A stretch of 64,000 nt of DNA. It comes from CAZCDS01 sp964497585 (GTDB taxonomy: Bacteria; Desulfobacterota; Desulfomonilia; Desulfomonilales; Desulfomonilaceae). The position numbers and the translations under genes were made by a program. Positions 16,927-25,536 of this stretch are shown piece after piece (position 1 is the first letter of the stretch; each line of letters begins with the position of its first letter). The DNA lies in the NCBI GenBank assembly GCA_964497585.1, contig CAZCDS010000007.1:62001-126000 (forward strand), in the 5' to 3' direction. Below the pieces are notes generated by a model. It made no database searches. It had not been told where the DNA came from and worked only from the letters and a program-made list of their open reading frames with translations.

Positions 16927-17985
16927 ATGGACAAGCGAGAAATCGGCAACCTCTTCTTCGTGGGCTTCGAGGGAACAGCGTTCAACGATGAGTTGGCTGA
17001 GTTTCTCGACGAATTGAACCCCGCCGGGGTCATTCTCTTCACGAGGAACGTCGAAGATCCGCTGCAGGTGGCGCGGCTCAATCGGGATCTCCAGCAGCAC
17101 GCTCACGAACAGGGATCCCCCGGCCTGCTCATCGGCGTGGACCAGGAAGGCGGTCGAGTGACGCGGCTGAGGGAGCCCTTCTCGGTCTTTCCTCCGGCGC
17201 TGGAGTTGGCGCGGTCCGACGCACCCGAGGAGTCGGTCCGCCGATCTGCCGCGGTCATCGCGCGAGAACTCGCGCTGACCGGGTTCAGTGTCGATTTCGT
17301 TCCGGTCCTTGATGTGCTCAGCAGCTCCGCGGATCTCGCCATTACCGTTATCGGCGACCGGGCCTTCGGGTTCGATCCGGGAACGGTCAGTCGGCTCGGC
17401 GCTATTGTCATCGATGCCATGCGTGGGGAAGGCATTATCCCCTGCGGCAAGCACTTCCCCGGCCACGGCGGCACCTTGGTCGATTCCCACGTCGATCTAC
17501 CGGTCGACGACAGGGACCTCAAGGACTTGGAGAATTCGGATCTCGTGCCTTTTCGTGACGCAGTGTCCGCGGGCGTCGAGATGGTCATGACGGCTCACGT
17601 ACTCTATCCTTCACTTGACGGGGAGTCTCCCGCGACACTCTCTCCCAGCATTATTGACGGGCTGCTCAGGCGAGAAATAGGGTTTGATGGCGTTGTCATT
17701 ACCGACGATCTCGATATGGGAGCGGTTACCGGCAGGCACTCGATCGCGGAATCCTCGGTCCGCGCGCTGAGAGCGGGGGTAGATCTCCTGCTCATCTGCA
17801 ACGAACCTGAGAAGGCATTCTCTGCAAGGCAGGCTCTCGTCAACGCAATCCGTGGTGGGCAGCTTACGACGGACCGAGTCAGAGCATCGCTCGCGCGCGT
17901 TAATCGGCTCAAGGCCCGCTATGCCTCTTCCATGCAGCCGTGCGATCCGGAAGCTGTTGGAAAGTACTTCGCCGGCAGGAGGTGA
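16927..17985 (+). CDS. nagZ: Beta-N-acetylhexosaminidase NagZ (GH3)
   Basis: NagZ removes N-acetylglucosamine from anhydro-muropeptides during peptidoglycan recycling in the cytoplasm. This 352-residue protein has the GH3 signatures: IGVDQEGGRVTRL, the flexible-loop motif KHFPGHGGT..DSH that supplies the acid/base histidine and aspartate, and VVITDDLDMGAV with the nucleophile Asp. No signal peptide is seen, as expected. It stands alone between ccsA and a dehydrogenase gene. Confidence 0.92.
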   Translation: MDKREIGNLFFVGFEGTAFNDELAEFLDELNPAGVILFTRNVEDPLQVARLNRDLQQHAHEQGSPGLLIGVDQEGGRVTRLREPFSVFPPALELARSDAPEESVRRSAAVIARELALTGFSVDFVPVLDVLSSSADLAITVIGDRAFGFDPGTVSRLGAIVIDAMRGEGIIPCGKHFPGHGGTLVDSHVDLPVDDRDLKDLENSDLVPFRDAVSAGVEMVMTAHVLYPSLDGESPATLSPSIIDGLLRREIGFDGVVITDDLDMGAVTGRHSIAESSVRALRAGVDLLLICNEPEKAFSARQALVNAIRGGQLTTDRVRASLARVNRLKARYASSMQPCDPEAVGKYFAGRR

Positions 17986-18113
17986 GAGTCTTCCGATGAC
18001 ACGAGAACAGTCTACAGAACGGAAATGCGCGCTTTTCCGAGAGGTCTGCCGGGATTCATGGCGGAGCTCATTCGACGGGGTGAGGTTTTCTCTCACATCA
18101 AAATGAGGCGACA

Positions 18114-18866
18114 ATGTCACAAGGAAGATTTCAGGGTAAGGTTGCTCTCGTCACCGGCGCGGGCCAAGGAATCGGAGAAGCAACGGTTGTACGCCTGGCT
18201 CACGAAGGGGCCTCCGTCGGGGTGCTCGACCGGAATGAGCAGACCGCCAGGGAGGTGGTCAAATCCATCGAGGATAGCGGAGGTCGGGCTCTCGCTCTCA
18301 TCGTGGACGTGGCGGACACCACAGGGGTCGCAGAGCAGGTCATGATCCTGCGAAATCACTTCGGAAGCGTCGATGTTCTCGTCAACAACGCGGGTTTCGA
18401 CCGACCGGGGGGCTTTCTCAAACTCAGTCCCGACGATTTTCGCGCTGTCTGGGAAGTGCACCTGATGGGCGCGGTTAATGCCGCCCGAGCCTGCGCTCCC
18501 GTGATGATCGAACAGGGCTCTGGAAGTATTGTCAACGTATCGTCGATCTACGGGAGGGTCGGTTCCAAGGGCGAGTCGGCGTACGCGTCGGTCAAGGCGG
18601 GACTCATCGGGCTCACCAAGTCGCTCGCCCGGGAATGGGGTCGCAAGGGAATACGGGTAAACGTCGTTCTTCCCGGCCTGACGGACACTCCCACCATCCG
18701 AGAATTCATGGCCGAACAGTTCAAGGAAGCAATCGTCTCCGAGACGGTGCTCGGCAGGGCTGCCCACCCTTCGGAAATCGCCGCGGTCATTGCTTTCCTC
18801 GCGTCGGACGACGCAAGCTTCGTGACCGGAACAAGCCTCGAAGTCACCGGGGGCTGGAACCTGTAG
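18114..18866 (+). CDS. Short-chain dehydrogenase/reductase, FabG-like
   Basis: This 250-residue SDR has the cofactor motif TGAGQGIGEA near residue 15, the NNAG motif, and the catalytic set Ser (NVSSIYG), Tyr and Lys (SAYASVKAG). The end has GTSLEVTGGW, as in FabG-like 3-oxoacyl-ACP reductases. An aspartate after strand 2 (GVLDRNEQ) hints at NADH use. The substrate cannot be fixed from sequence. It converges with the minus-strand MaoC-like gene 8 nt away. Confidence 0.88.
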   Translation: MSQGRFQGKVALVTGAGQGIGEATVVRLAHEGASVGVLDRNEQTAREVVKSIEDSGGRALALIVDVADTTGVAEQVMILRNHFGSVDVLVNNAGFDRPGGFLKLSPDDFRAVWEVHLMGAVNAARACAPVMIEQGSGSIVNVSSIYGRVGSKGESAYASVKAGLIGLTKSLAREWGRKGIRVNVVLPGLTDTPTIREFMAEQFKEAIVSETVLGRAAHPSEIAAVIAFLASDDASFVTGTSLEVTGGWNL

Positions 18867-18874
18867 TGGCCGGA

Positions 18875-19333
18875 CTAATCGGTCTTGCTTCTTCGGGGAA
18901 CAGCTACAGGTATTCGATATCGGCATTGGTAGGATGCGACCGGATCCCCTGCTGAGTTCGTGAAATCGACGGTCAGATCCACTTGGTCTTCGATAGCGCC
19001 GTCGGGCTCCACCTCTTCGGAGATTTCTCCAATACGCACCTGCCCTCTGAGTTCTTCTCCGGGATCAGGTGTCTGCTCGTGGCGGAACTCTTCTCTGATG
19101 AGTCGGGCCGCTTGGGGGTCCACGCCGAAATCTTCCCACACAGGAATGAGACACGCGGTCGCCCGATACGTCATGACCGCGGGCCAGATCGAAGGAGGAG
19201 GCCAAGAAGGCACTGATTCCGCACCGGGTACGGGTATGATCGACGACAGCTCTTCCGAGATATCTTCGGTGAGCTCAATGGTGAACGCGGGGAATTCCTT
19301 CCCGACAAATCCTCGGTCTATCAATGGTGTCAC
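18875..19333 (-). CDS. MaoC-like hotdog-fold protein (FAS1/MaoC N-terminal type)
   Basis: The GTG at 19331-19333 overlaps the TGA stop of nrdG (GTGA), so translation is probably coupled. The 152-residue product resembles the N-terminal hotdog domain of MaoC-type hydratases: FVGKEFPAFTIELTEDISEE, WPAVMTYRATACLIPVWEDFG, and FRHEQTPDPGEELRGQVRIG, which parallels the LHGEQxxxxxRPxxPGDxL pattern. The catalytic hydratase site is usually in the other hotdog half, so it may be a binding or partner subunit. Why it is coupled to nrdG is unclear. Confidence 0.6.
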   Translation of the reverse strand: MTPLIDRGFVGKEFPAFTIELTEDISEELSSIIPVPGAESVPSWPPPSIWPAVMTYRATACLIPVWEDFGVDPQAARLIREEFRHEQTPDPGEELRGQVRIGEISEEVEPDGAIEDQVDLTVDFTNSAGDPVASYQCRYRIPVAVPRRSKTD

Positions 19334-20058
19334 ACGGCATAGGCATACCGGCCAGGGGTCCACTCCTCGACGGAGGGGATCTCGAACCGCATGCGCATCT
19401 GTTCCACACGGCCGACGGTGAAGGGCTGAATCGCACTGAAACTCGGCTCGAGCGTATCCACGTTCCTGAAGGCCTGAATCCGATACGAGGAGACGTCTCC
19501 CAGTGAATCATGGATTCGCGCGAGTTCCGGCTCTTCCACGAGGCCCGGAATAACCGTCGTTCTGAAGGAGACCTCCAAGCAGGATGCTCGCAGCATGTCG
19601 ATGCTTCGCTGAATCACCGAGGGGTCGACAGGCACGCCCGCTACAAGGGAATACTCTGCCATGGTGAGTGGCGCTTTGACATCCATGGAAACACCGTCTA
19701 TGAGCGATTCCTCTATGAGCCTTTCCAGCATGCGGGGATTGGAGCCGTTGGTCTCGAGCTTCACCTTGACTCCTCCGTCCTTGAAAATCGCGATCAACTC
19801 AGGAAGTGTCGAGGTTGCCGTAGGCTCTCCGCCGGTGATCACGACGCCGTCGATCCAGGTGTCGCGCCGTCCGAGATAATCGAGGATCCGCTCGATCGGG
19901 TAGTCGGGCATCGAATGCGGGTCGAGGACCAGCTTGTGATTGTGGCAGGCCGGACACCGGAAGCCGCAACCTCCCAAGAAAAGGACCGACGCGATCCTTC
20001 CCGGCCAGTCGAGCATGGAAGCCCGTATGAATCCCTTGACATGATAGCTTTCGGACAT
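19330..20058 (-). CDS. nrdG: Anaerobic ribonucleotide reductase activase (radical SAM)
   Basis: NrdG uses a 4Fe-4S cluster and S-adenosylmethionine to make the glycyl radical on NrdD. The 242-residue protein has the radical SAM cysteines in GGCGFRCPACHN (CxxxCxxC), the GGEP motif in VVITGGEPT, and a substrate part with DVKAPL. This long form is the type paired with NrdD in many anaerobes. It lies downstream of nrdD and the glutaredoxin-like gene on the same strand and overlaps the next gene by 4 nt. Confidence 0.9.
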   Translation of the reverse strand: MSESYHVKGFIRASMLDWPGRIASVLFLGGCGFRCPACHNHKLVLDPHSMPDYPIERILDYLGRRDTWIDGVVITGGEPTATSTLPELIAIFKDGGVKVKLETNGSNPRMLERLIEESLIDGVSMDVKAPLTMAEYSLVAGVPVDPSVIQRSIDMLRASCLEVSFRTTVIPGLVEEPELARIHDSLGDVSSYRIQAFRNVDTLEPSFSAIQPFTVGRVEQMRMRFEIPSVEEWTPGRYAYAV

Positions 20059-20126
20059 TTTCCCGCCTCGGTGAGATTGCGCTGGGGAACCCCCGGGGTG
20101 GGAGTTCCGGTGCTCCGACCAAAGCG

Positions 20127-20162
20127 GAGCCGGTCCTCACGGATTTCCGCAAGGACCGGCTC
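20127..20162 (-). other. Long perfect hairpin between grx and nrdG
   Basis: An 11-bp perfect stem (GAGCCGGTCCT at 20127-20137 with its complement at 20152-20162) encloses a loop that itself can pair (CGGA with TCCG). It lies just after the glutaredoxin-like stop codon. No T-run follows on the minus strand, so it could be a transcript-end stabiliser or partial terminator that lowers nrdG expression. Confidence 0.5.
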
Positions 20163-20165
20163 TGC

Positions 20166-20417
20166 TCAACGACAGTTGTCCAGCAGATGGTCCCGAATGT
20201 GCACCGCGCCGGTAATGACTTCACCGCCGTCGGCAACGAGTATCGGGAGCTGTTTCTCTGACAGCCTCACGCACTCGAAGTAGGCGAGCAGCGCGAGCGC
20301 TTCGGGATTTTCGGCGTCCAGCTTCAGGACGTTGACATTTTCCAGCTTGTCCAGATCGACTTTGCTCTTCACCCAGTCACACTTGCCGCAGCCCTCTTTG
20401 GTAAACAGATAGGTCAT
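20166..20417 (-). CDS. Glutaredoxin-like redox protein of the nrd operon
   Basis: This 83-residue protein has an N-terminal CxxC-type site (LFTKEGCGKCDWVK) and a glutaredoxin-like end with the cis-proline QLPILVADGGEVITG. It lies between nrdD and nrdG and could supply electrons or manage thiols for the anaerobic reductase. The usual donor of class III enzymes is formate or the thioredoxin system, so this role is an inference from position. The start is preceded by GAGGGAGG. Confidence 0.8.
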   Translation of the reverse strand: MTYLFTKEGCGKCDWVKSKVDLDKLENVNVLKLDAENPEALALLAYFECVRLSEKQLPILVADGGEVITGAVHIRDHLLDNCR

Positions 20418-20640
20418 CGGTACCTCCCTCTATTGAACCAAAACGAATCCTCAACGAACACGGAAACGAAGACGAGAAACGAAACCTTTGTATCGGATTA
20501 CCCAGGCTCCCGACTCCGAGAAGGAACCTGCATTTCCTAGCTGGGGGCAGAGCTCCCGAGATTTGCTTCCCTAGGCGGCGCCTGGGAACGAGTGGACTGC
20601 CAATCCTGCACGGGCCGAAGTCACGAATCTGCGTTCCGTC

Positions 20641-22755
20641 CTACGCGCAGGTTTCCATGTACAGGTTACGATGGCGGTCTTTCAGTTCGCCGATCTTGCC
20701 TTTATTCCAGCTTGAGACTTTGGTGAAGTACCCGGTTATCCTCGTGATCTGGTCCACTTGATCGGACCCGCAGAAGGGACAGACGTCGTTGAGACCCCTG
20801 CTAGTACGGCCGCAGGTGACGCAGGAGGTCAATTCAGGAGAAAAGGCCACCTGGTCGTTCTGGGTCATCTTGAAGGTCTTGACGACAAAATTTCCGAGTG
20901 ACTCGGGGCTGGGTCTGCTCTCGCCGAGCCATATGTGAGTCAGTGAGCCGGCCTCGATGAGCGGATGGAACAGGCCCTCTCGCTTCACCCTTTCGATCGG
21001 GTCCACAACTGCGCCCACGTTGAACAGCGTCGAATTGGTGTAGTAGATCTCATCAAGATTCAGGTTGCCTTTGACGACCCGCTGGGTCTCGGGATAGGAG
21101 CGCATGTCAAGCTTTGCAAAACGGTAGGCGGTGCTTTCCGCGGGGGTCTGCTCCAGCACGAACCGCATGTTGTGCTTGGCTCCGAGCCGCGCGCAGATGA
21201 GGTTCATGTGGGCAATGACTTTCAGACCGAACTTGATCGCGTCTTCGCTCTCGTGGAGCTCCTCGCCGGTATGGTACTGAACCATCTCGTTCAGGCCGAC
21301 CATGCCGATCAAGTAGGTGACACGGTGAAGCCGGAGGTAAGGCTCTCCGTCGGGGGCCATGGTGAGCAGAGCCAGCGGCCCCGTGTTACCCAGAGCCAGG
21401 AGCCTCTCAATGAACTGCTTCTTCTGCATGTGAGCTTCAGCCGCCAGCGAGACCTTCTCGGTGAGGAACTTGAAGAGCGTGGTGTCGTCTCCCCGTGCCT
21501 CGTACGCGATGCGGGGGAGATTGATGGTAACGTTCTGCATTGCGCAATAGCGCATTTTCCAAGGCTGGTTCGCGTCTTCTAAATCGCTCTGTTCAAGCTT
21601 GAAGGAAAGTCTACAACACTCCGATATTTTGGCTGTATTACCTCTGTCAAAGACAAAATAGGAGTTCCCCTTCTCCGACGCAATGTCACAGATATGGTTC
21701 AGAAACTTCTCATGCCCCGGAGTTTTGAAGAATTTCTCCGTGATATGGACGAGCGGCTTGGGAAAGAAGAAAGGTCGTCCCGAACCGTCCCCTTCACGGT
21801 AGATGTCAAAGAGCGTCCATACGAAGTTCTGGGCCTCGGGCAGGTACTCCGCATAGGTGTGTCCCGTAAACTCGCCGCCCGGCCCCACCGCGGGCACGTT
21901 CTCAAAGTGCCTGGGAACCTCCCAGTAGAGGTTAATGTCCGTGAAGATCGCCTGACCTCCCCGCGCTACCGCCTGTTGAGAGAATTCGAATATGAGCATC
22001 TGGGCGATCTGGCGAACCTCAGTCTCCGGCAGGCCCCGAAGGTAGGGAGCGAAAAAGAGGTTGACCGCGTCCCAGCCGATCGCGCCGGCAAAGTGGCTCT
22101 GCAGGGCTGCAGCGAACTTGACCATATGGGCCAGCAGCACTTCCGGGTGCTTCGCAGGCTTGGCCATGGCAAGTGAATTGGGCAGGTTCAGCCCGAACTT
22201 CTTGATATACTCGAGCGACTGCCCCGAACAATAGGGCCGGTCGATGAAGCCCAAATCGTGCAGGTGAATGTCCCCGCGCATGTGAGCGTCGCCCACGTCC
22301 TGGCTGAAGACGTTGAGGAGAGCGTATTCCTTCTTGATATTCTCGGCCAGCGTGAGGTTCGTCGCCTCCGGGCCGTGGGGAACGTTTGCATTTTCCTTGT
22401 TGGGACGGGTTATGAGCTGATCCACGTCATAGAGCGGAACACCGAGGCGGGTGTGCGATCGCCTCTCCGCTTCAAGGCCGCGCTCCAGGAGTTTCGCGTT
22501 GACCATCTCCCTTATCAGGGGAGCGGTGATCATCTTGATTCCGCTTCGCCGTATGTCGTTCTCCACCTCGAGACTAATCTCCTCGGCAGTCCCCTCGTCA
22601 ATGAAGGTTTCCCTGAGGAGCGCGTCGACGATCCTGCTCCGATCCCAACCATCCATAGCTTCGCCCGACGTGCGGACGAAGATGGCCATATCCGTCGTCT
22701 CGGAGACGCGAGGTCCAGTCTCGTGAAATTCCTTGATTTTTGTAATACTAGCCAT
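20641..22755 (-). CDS. nrdD: Anaerobic (class III) ribonucleoside-triphosphate reductase
   Basis: NrdD reduces ribonucleoside triphosphates to deoxy forms using a glycyl radical. The 704-residue protein has an N-terminal ATP-cone (VRTSGEAMDGWDRSRIVDAL), the 10-stranded barrel with active cysteine in KISECCRLSF, a C-terminal zinc site CVTCGRTSRGLNDVCPFCG, and the radical glycine in RITGYFTKVSSWN. The ATG at 22755 has AAGGGGA 7 nt upstream and is preferred to one at 22803. Upstream lies a promoter overlapped by an NrdR box. Confidence 0.95.
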   Translation of the reverse strand: MASITKIKEFHETGPRVSETTDMAIFVRTSGEAMDGWDRSRIVDALLRETFIDEGTAEEISLEVENDIRRSGIKMITAPLIREMVNAKLLERGLEAERRSHTRLGVPLYDVDQLITRPNKENANVPHGPEATNLTLAENIKKEYALLNVFSQDVGDAHMRGDIHLHDLGFIDRPYCSGQSLEYIKKFGLNLPNSLAMAKPAKHPEVLLAHMVKFAAALQSHFAGAIGWDAVNLFFAPYLRGLPETEVRQIAQMLIFEFSQQAVARGGQAIFTDINLYWEVPRHFENVPAVGPGGEFTGHTYAEYLPEAQNFVWTLFDIYREGDGSGRPFFFPKPLVHITEKFFKTPGHEKFLNHICDIASEKGNSYFVFDRGNTAKISECCRLSFKLEQSDLEDANQPWKMRYCAMQNVTINLPRIAYEARGDDTTLFKFLTEKVSLAAEAHMQKKQFIERLLALGNTGPLALLTMAPDGEPYLRLHRVTYLIGMVGLNEMVQYHTGEELHESEDAIKFGLKVIAHMNLICARLGAKHNMRFVLEQTPAESTAYRFAKLDMRSYPETQRVVKGNLNLDEIYYTNSTLFNVGAVVDPIERVKREGLFHPLIEAGSLTHIWLGESRPSPESLGNFVVKTFKMTQNDQVAFSPELTSCVTCGRTSRGLNDVCPFCGSDQVDQITRITGYFTKVSSWNKGKIGELKDRHRNLYMETCA

Positions 22756-22934
22756 AGCAATCCCCTTTCGGCGGTCCCCGTTCAGGACCGCGAGAAACGC
22801 CAAGTTCTCCCCTCTCTTGGGCCGCCTCGATTTGGTCTTCAGTACTTACACGGAAATTCTGTCGGTCTCGTCAGGTCTTTCTACAAAGTCCCCGGAATCT
22901 GGGGGAGACTGACTCGATGATCCAACACCCAGAA

Positions 22935-22987
22935 GTGGATCATCTTGTATGGGGGCATCTTTATCGCCACAATATATAGTATGTCAA
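22935..22987 (-). promoter_or_regulatory. nrdD promoter with NrdR box
   Basis: On the minus strand TTGACA (22987-22982) is followed at 17-18 nt by ATAAAGA. Between them, 22967-22982 reads CCACAATATATAGTAT, whose central ten bases fit the NrdR box ACACWATATATWGTGT perfectly. A weaker half-conserved site (ATCTTGTAT right half) lies at 22935-22950, 32 bp away centre to centre, about three helical turns. Repression by NrdR-dATP is the expected logic. Confidence 0.6.
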
Positions 22988-23200
22988 GGAGAAAATATCC
23001 AGAAAGGCGTCCAGGTATGTTAGGCCGTCGAAATTGCGGGGCAAATTTTGTTGTACTTTGATATCAATGACTTACAACTAAACCCTCGAATTATTTTGAG
23101 GCAGCTCTCGCGGCTCCGATCGACCACTGGGGGGCGAACTGCCGACAGCCGCCCATGGCCAATCGTTTCTACAGATAAGCCATCCGCGTTGGGAGCGGCT

Positions 23201-23668
23201 CTAGGACTCCACGCGGAGCTTGTCCGAGTTCGACGCCACAACGAATATGAACTCCTCCTCGCTGTAAGGGCTGGTTGGAAAGGGCCTGTTCCAAAGCACC
23301 TTCACTTGGGGAGTCAGCTCATTGACGCGCATGGTGCCTCCCCCATCGGCAAGCACGGCCTCGATCACCGTCATCAGCGGAGTGCGCCGCTCCGACTCTT
23401 CCTCCTGGTTGATCCGTCGGACCTCTTCCACTAAGGGCGCTGCCTCCAGCTCGTCGACGAGCGTGACGCGGTGGTGTCCCACCTCTCCCTTGGGCACGAC
23501 GAAGAGAAGTGTCGAAGGCTTTGGTATGTTCTTCGCTGACACTTCGGGCGGGCATTCTTCCTCAGCCGCGATATTGAGTCGACCGGTCGCCTCGGCTTCC
23601 TCGACCTGCTGATCTCTCCCCTGCTCCTCTTGGGAGCCAGTGTTGCCATTGTCCGATCCTACAGCCAT
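23201..23668 (-). CDS. Hypothetical protein with acidic disordered N-terminus
   Basis: The 155-residue frame starts at ATG 23668 with GAGGAG 6 nt upstream. The first 45 residues are rich in Glu, Gln and Asn and probably unfolded. The rest is a compact alpha/beta text (STLLFVVPKGEVGHHRVTLV through EEEFIFVVASNSDKLRVES). No family was recognised. Isolated gene. Confidence 0.5.
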   Translation of the reverse strand: MAVGSDNGNTGSQEEQGRDQQVEEAEATGRLNIAAEEECPPEVSAKNIPKPSTLLFVVPKGEVGHHRVTLVDELEAAPLVEEVRRINQEEESERRTPLMTVIEAVLADGGGTMRVNELTPQVKVLWNRPFPTSPYSEEEFIFVVASNSDKLRVES

Positions 23669-24606
23669 CGGAGTCTCCTCACGCGTAATTGGATTCCTGG
23701 CGCAGAGTATCCGATCTCTGACCGCGCCACCCTGGAGCCTCGCGCTTGCAGCATGTCACTCCGCTCTCAGTCAGCGCAAACCGAGCCTTTCTAAACTCTG
23801 AGGAGCCGGTGGACAATTACCCGACCAACCGGCCGGCTCTCACCCGGCTTCACGAATACTCGATAACCGTGTCTAAAAGAATACTCCAGAAAGGACTTTC
23901 TGTAAAGTGGCACGGCTGAGCACTCCCAAAGCTTCCCGTACGCCGGGTGAAGGCTGTGTGCGACCGTGTCACGCGCACATTGAAACGAGGAAGCAAACTC
24001 CGATCCCGCAGACCGTGGGATAAATCTTTAATCATGCTTCCAAAGGATTGTTCCCTTTGCGCCCCAAGGGAAGCTCTGCCCGAACCGCGGGCTGGCGGCT
24101 CTTTCTTCCAAGAATTCCCCCGGATATCTCCGCAAAGAACTTCACGGCAACTTAATCATGCGAGGCAGCATTGTGTCGAGGCGAGGCGCGCAAAGCCACG
24201 CGCGGAGCGCTGTACCTTCCGATTTTGGTGACGAAAAGGAGACTGTTGGGTCTTAAAGGACCTTATACTATAAGCAGGGTTCCGAATACGGCATGGGCGC
24301 AGGAACACACCGATCTGTGTCGGGACACGAGATTCGGTGGGCCCCAAATTCGATGCGGCGTGGTGGAAGGCCGGATGTGCGAATGGGCACGACTCCCCTT
24401 GAAATGGGTGAAGATCTCCAGACGGGAAGGGAATTAGTTGATATTTTACTTTAAGAATTTTTGATAAATATTCTGATTGACATAACTAACTGATCATGGT
24501 ATCACCGCCACAACGAACGGGAAGGAGGGAAAAAGCACCTACCCGTCACATTTCCTACAGTCAAAAAAATCCTCGAGAGGACAAGATTTTCGAAAGGAGA
24601 CCTGTT
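23669..24606. other. Long gap upstream of an exported protein gene
   Basis: No supported gene. The right end is AT-rich and carries the promoter at 24477-24505. Several short inverted repeats occur but none forms a recognisable riboswitch or RNA. Confidence 0.4.
24477..24505 (+). promoter_or_regulatory. Sigma-70-like promoter of an exported protein gene
   Basis: TTGACA (24477-24482), a 17-nt spacer and TATCAC (24500-24505), within AT-rich DNA. The leader to the ATG at 24607 would be about 95 nt. Confidence 0.5.
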
Positions 24607-25476
24607 ATGGGAAGAATTTGTTCAATAACCGCGGCCATGCTGCTGCTCATGACGACGTGGGTTGTGGCCGGGACGTTCGAGGTGCTTTCCGACGCGAGCG
24701 CCGTCCGGACTCCCACTCCGCTCTACGTGACGCCGGGGATGGTCGTCAAAGCTGAATTCAGGTCCCATCAAGCCGCGGCTCCGGAAATCCGGACCGAATC
24801 CGACGCGTTGCTCCCGGAACACGCGCCGCTGCCAGGCGTGAAGCCGAGGCCGGCCGCGGCGTTCAAACAGCGTCGTGCCGCAGCGAATACGTCTCCGCCG
24901 CCGGCGAGGCCCCTTCAGCGTGCACGAGACGCAAACGTGGCCCAGGCAAAGGATGAAGCAAACGACCTGGAACTCGACCTTGAAAAAGACCTCGTGATTT
25001 CGCCGCCGCCGCCGAGAACCGAAGACAAGGGGGCAACGGAGGCGAGGCCAGCCGTGGAGACCCGGGGAACGGGAGTCCAGGAAGCTATTGAAGCGGCCAA
25101 ACCGAAGGCCAAAAAGAAGAGGAGAGTCAGGCGCGCCGCGCCCCGTAGATCGGGACAGTTTGCCTCCTCACCCCGAGCGATTCACAAAGTCCGCCCGCTC
25201 ACCTCGTACAATCCATGGTCCGTCCCTGCAGGATCCTATGACAGGCCGAACTGTCCCGTGGGAAGGCCCTCCCTGTCCGGAGAATCGTACTCGAGGATCG
25301 CTCCCCCACCGACAGTACGTCGGTACGTCCGAGACGGCGTGACGGTGAAACTGGCGCCCCGGCCGGTCCCCGCCTCGTACGCGGACAGCTACTATCAGTC
25401 TGACGGCTCCGACGTCGTGTCCTCCGCGCTGGACGTGATCGGCATTCCCTTCGCGTTTATCAGTTCTTTCTTCTAA
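24607..25476 (+). CDS. Exported Ala/Pro-rich low-complexity protein
   Basis: The ATG at 24607 has AAGGAGA 8 nt upstream and starts a signal peptide (ICSITAAMLLLMTTWVVAG). An earlier ATG at 24496 would add 37 polar residues in front of it and is rejected. The mature protein of about 265 residues is rich in Pro, Ala and Arg, with a Lys/Arg cluster (KAKKKRRVRRAAPRR) and a tyrosine-containing C-terminal end. It is predicted to be exported; no domain was recognised. A strong terminator follows 24 nt after the stop. Confidence 0.7.
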   Translation: MGRICSITAAMLLLMTTWVVAGTFEVLSDASAVRTPTPLYVTPGMVVKAEFRSHQAAAPEIRTESDALLPEHAPLPGVKPRPAAAFKQRRAAANTSPPPARPLQRARDANVAQAKDEANDLELDLEKDLVISPPPPRTEDKGATEARPAVETRGTGVQEAIEAAKPKAKKKRRVRRAAPRRSGQFASSPRAIHKVRPLTSYNPWSVPAGSYDRPNCPVGRPSLSGESYSRIAPPPTVRRYVRDGVTVKLAPRPVPASYADSYYQSDGSDVVSSALDVIGIPFAFISSFF

Positions 25477-25500
25477 CCCCGTAGAACGCGGCCGAGGAAG

Positions 25501-25536
25501 AAACGCCCACTTCCGACCCGGAAGTGGGCGTTTCTA
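25501..25536 (+). terminator. Strong hairpin terminator
   Basis: A perfect 14-bp stem (25501-25514 with 25520-25533) and 5-nt loop GACCC, with A-rich 5' and T-rich 3' flanks. It could act in both directions. Confidence 0.85.

Noticed and set aside
23820..24000. Possible riboswitch-like folding near 23.9 kb
   Set aside because: Some GC-rich inverted segments occur but no conserved core of a known riboswitch class could be matched.
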